NCBI RefSeq assembly: GCF_047872805.1
Contig: NZ_JBLQUK010000001.1
Location: forward strand, 496,001 to 560,000
DNA length: 64,000 nt
Direction: 5' to 3'
Source: Erythrobacter sp047872805
GTDB lineage: Bacteria; Pseudomonadota; Alphaproteobacteria; Sphingomonadales; Sphingomonadaceae
Under the pieces are notes generated by a model. That model saw only the letters and a list, made by a program, of their open reading frames with translations. It did no database searches and had not been told where the DNA came from. This document shows, in pieces, positions 62,483 through 64,000 of the stretch (position 1 is the stretch's first letter; each line of letters starts with the position of its first letter). A program made the translations under genes and the position numbers.

Positions 62483-62946
62483 AGCACCGCTCCGCGATAT
62501 TTGACCTGCGGTTCATCGGCCAGATCGGGCCACTGGGTAAGGCATTGATGGGCAAAGCGCCGCGACAATTTTCCGCACATGGAAAGCTGTTCGCCATTGG
62601 CGACGCTGTCGATCCATAGTGTCCGCGCTCCGATCAGCCGCCCCGCCATCAGACAGAAAAACCCCGGAGCCGCGCCGGTTGACAGCACCACATGCGGGCG
62701 ATGTTTGAGCACCACCCAAAGCGCGACAAGCCCGCAAAGTGCCGAACTGACCGGTTTGTTCTGATTGCAATCGGGCAGTGTATCGACCTGCGCAATGCCG
62801 CGTTGATGCGCAATATCCGCATGCGTTGTGGCATAGCGCACGTCGCAATGCGTCAGGGCCGGGCGCAGCAGCATCAGCTGTTCCCAATGACCCCCGCCAG
62901 AGGCAACCGCCAACACTCTGCGGCAGGATTGTGTCGCTTGCTGCAT
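62479..62946 (-). CDS. PssD-like glycosyltransferase subunit (Alg14-type)
   Basis: A 155-residue Alg14-like membrane-binding subunit: RVLAVASGGGHWEQLMLLRPAL at the N-terminus, HVVLSTGAAPGFFCLMAGRLIGARTLWIDSVANGEQLSMCGK. It provides the acceptor-binding half of the PssD/PssE enzyme. Coupled to pssE by an ATGA overlap. Confidence 0.88.
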   Translation of the reverse strand: MQQATQSCRRVLAVASGGGHWEQLMLLRPALTHCDVRYATTHADIAHQRGIAQVDTLPDCNQNKPVSSALCGLVALWVVLKHRPHVVLSTGAAPGFFCLMAGRLIGARTLWIDSVANGEQLSMCGKLSRRFAHQCLTQWPDLADEPQVKYRGAVL

Positions 62947-63092
62947 CGTTCTTCCGCACTGAGAAACAATCCGGCGGTCCTATTGCTGAATTTCGCAGTT
63001 AGTCAAACCGGCAGAGCGTCAAGCGGGCCCAGACAGGCACTTGCCCTACGCCATGCCAGTCGGCACAGAGAGAGGTATAGGGAGAGTTGAGA

Positions 63093-64000
63093 ATGAACCA
63101 GAATTCCGGGCCGCTTGCCGGATTGAGAGTGATCGAATTTGCCGGAATCGGGCCAGGTCCGCACGCCGCGATGTTGCTCGCGGATCTGGGCGCAGAGGTG
63201 GTGCGGATTGATCGTCCGGGCGCAGCCGTCACCAATCCGGTGGTCGAACGCGCCCGCCACCGCGCCAGCGTCGATCTCAAAACCGAAGCGGGTAGGGCGT
63301 TTTGCCTTGATGCTGCATCAAAGGCCGATGTGCTGATCGAAGGGTTTCGGCCCGGCGTGATGGAGCGGTTGGGGCTGGGGCCGGAGGAGTTGCTGGCGAT
63401 CAATCCGCGGCTCATTTATGCCCGGATGACCGGCTGGGGACAGGAAGGGCCGCTGGCGCACGCCGCTGGGCATGACATCAATTACATCGCCATCACCGGC
63501 GCTTTGGACGCTGTCGGTAAAGCGGGCGAAACCGCTTCGCCGCCGCAAAATCTGGTCGGCGATTTTGGCGGCGGGTCGATGTATTGTGCCTTTGGCATCA
63601 TGTCGGCGCTTTATGAACGCCAAAATTCGGGCAAAGGTCAGGTGGTCGACGCCGCAATCGTCGACGGCGCAACCAGCCTGATGAGTTTCTTTTTTGGCGC
63701 GCGCAGCCGGCCGTTCCTGTCCACCGATCGCGGCAAGGGCATGCTGTCGGGGGCCGCGCATTTCTATCGCTGCTTTGAATGTGCCGATGGCCGCGAGGTG
63801 TCGGTTGGCGCGATTGAACCGCAATTCTACGCCGAATTGCTGGCAAAGTCGGGCGCTCCAACTGAATTGGCCGAGGCGCAGATGAATCCAGCCAATTGGG
63901 ATGATTATGCAGACCGGCTGGCGGCGCTGTTCAAGACCCGCACCCAGGCCGAATGGGTGCAATTGCTTGAAGGGACAGATGCCTGTTTCGCCCCAGTGCT
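63093..64000 (+). CDS. CaiB/BaiF CoA-transferase family protein (AMACR-like), partial
   Basis: At least 302 residues; no stop before the window end. PLAGLRVIEFAGIGPGPHAAMLLADLGAEVVRID is the family N-terminus. The active-site residues of alpha-methylacyl-CoA racemase are visible: His in AAGHDINYIA (about residue 128) and Asp in LVGDFGGGS (about 155). AGGTATAGGGAGAG precedes the ATG. Likely isomerises 2-methylacyl-CoA in branched lipid breakdown, alongside the acyl-CoA dehydrogenases upstream in the window. The last residues seen are in the CFAP region. Confidence 0.88.
   Translation, partial: MNQNSGPLAGLRVIEFAGIGPGPHAAMLLADLGAEVVRIDRPGAAVTNPVVERARHRASVDLKTEAGRAFCLDAASKADVLIEGFRPGVMERLGLGPEELLAINPRLIYARMTGWGQEGPLAHAAGHDINYIAITGALDAVGKAGETASPPQNLVGDFGGGSMYCAFGIMSALYERQNSGKGQVVDAAIVDGATSLMSFFFGARSRPFLSTDRGKGMLSGAAHFYRCFECADGREVSVGAIEPQFYAELLAKSGAPTELAEAQMNPANWDDYADRLAALFKTRTQAEWVQLLEGTDACFAPV

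Overview
The window is about 64 kb of GC-rich chromosome with tightly packed genes, frequent ATGA or TGATG overlaps, and protein families typical of Alphaproteobacteria. OhrR/Ohr, the NDUFA9-like epimerase, split lasso-peptide proteins, PQQ quinohaemoprotein, ubiG/lysC arrangement and the overall protein style point to the Sphingomonadales, most likely an Erythrobacteraceae member. This placement is by recognition of protein style, not by a search.

Layout. 0-6 kb: a membrane-anchored metallo-beta-lactamase-fold hydrolase, a fatty-acid-hydroxylase/lipoprotein-esterase pair, and an EF-hand protein divergent from an OmpR/histidine-kinase pair. 6.0-16.4 kb: an accessory zone ending at tRNA-Leu(CAG), holding hipBA, a frameshifted conserved gene, an IS1182-type transposase remnant, an OhrR-hydrolase-Ohr peroxide-defence locus, a LysR/SnoaL-like/SDR group and higBA. 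A degenerate copy of the tRNA-Leu 3' end near 6.77 kb and a second repeat pair suggest an old tRNA-targeted island. 16.6-33.4 kb: mostly housekeeping and metabolism (NDUFA9-like protein, dienelactone-hydrolase-like protein, quinohaemoprotein dehydrogenase, PurU/nitronate monooxygenase/PurT, degenerate GGDEF protein, PilZ-HTH fusion, aspartate kinase, UbiG, glycerophosphodiesterase, ArsC-like protein, two acyl-CoA dehydrogenases and a crotonase), with a relic of a second MBL hydrolase near 30.2 kb.

33.4-43.2 kb: a lasso-peptide biosynthetic locus. It has a B2 leader peptidase, an asparagine-synthase-like cyclase, a 42-residue precursor with a clear YxxP...LT leader and a 16-residue core (Gly1, Asp8), an HPr-kinase-like protein, a PqqD-like B1 protein, an ABC exporter and a nucleotidyltransferase-family protein. 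An O-antigen-ligase/Wzy-like protein lies beside it.

43.4-63 kb: an exopolysaccharide locus with dTDP-L-rhamnose synthesis (rfbACDB), two methyltransferases, a pyruvyl transferase, an FrhB-like protein, a Wzx flippase, three family-2-type glycosyltransferases, a second ligase/polymerase, Wzc, Wza and a PssD/PssE pair. Embedded in it is a two-gene unit resembling gene-transfer-agent or phage head spikes: a spike-base protein and a large right-handed beta-helix protein, neither with a signal peptide. The window ends inside a CaiB/BaiF (alpha-methylacyl-CoA racemase-like) gene.

The two parts I regard as most worth follow-up are the kinase-containing lasso locus, whose precursor lacks a C-terminal Ser, and the spike genes inside the polysaccharide cluster.
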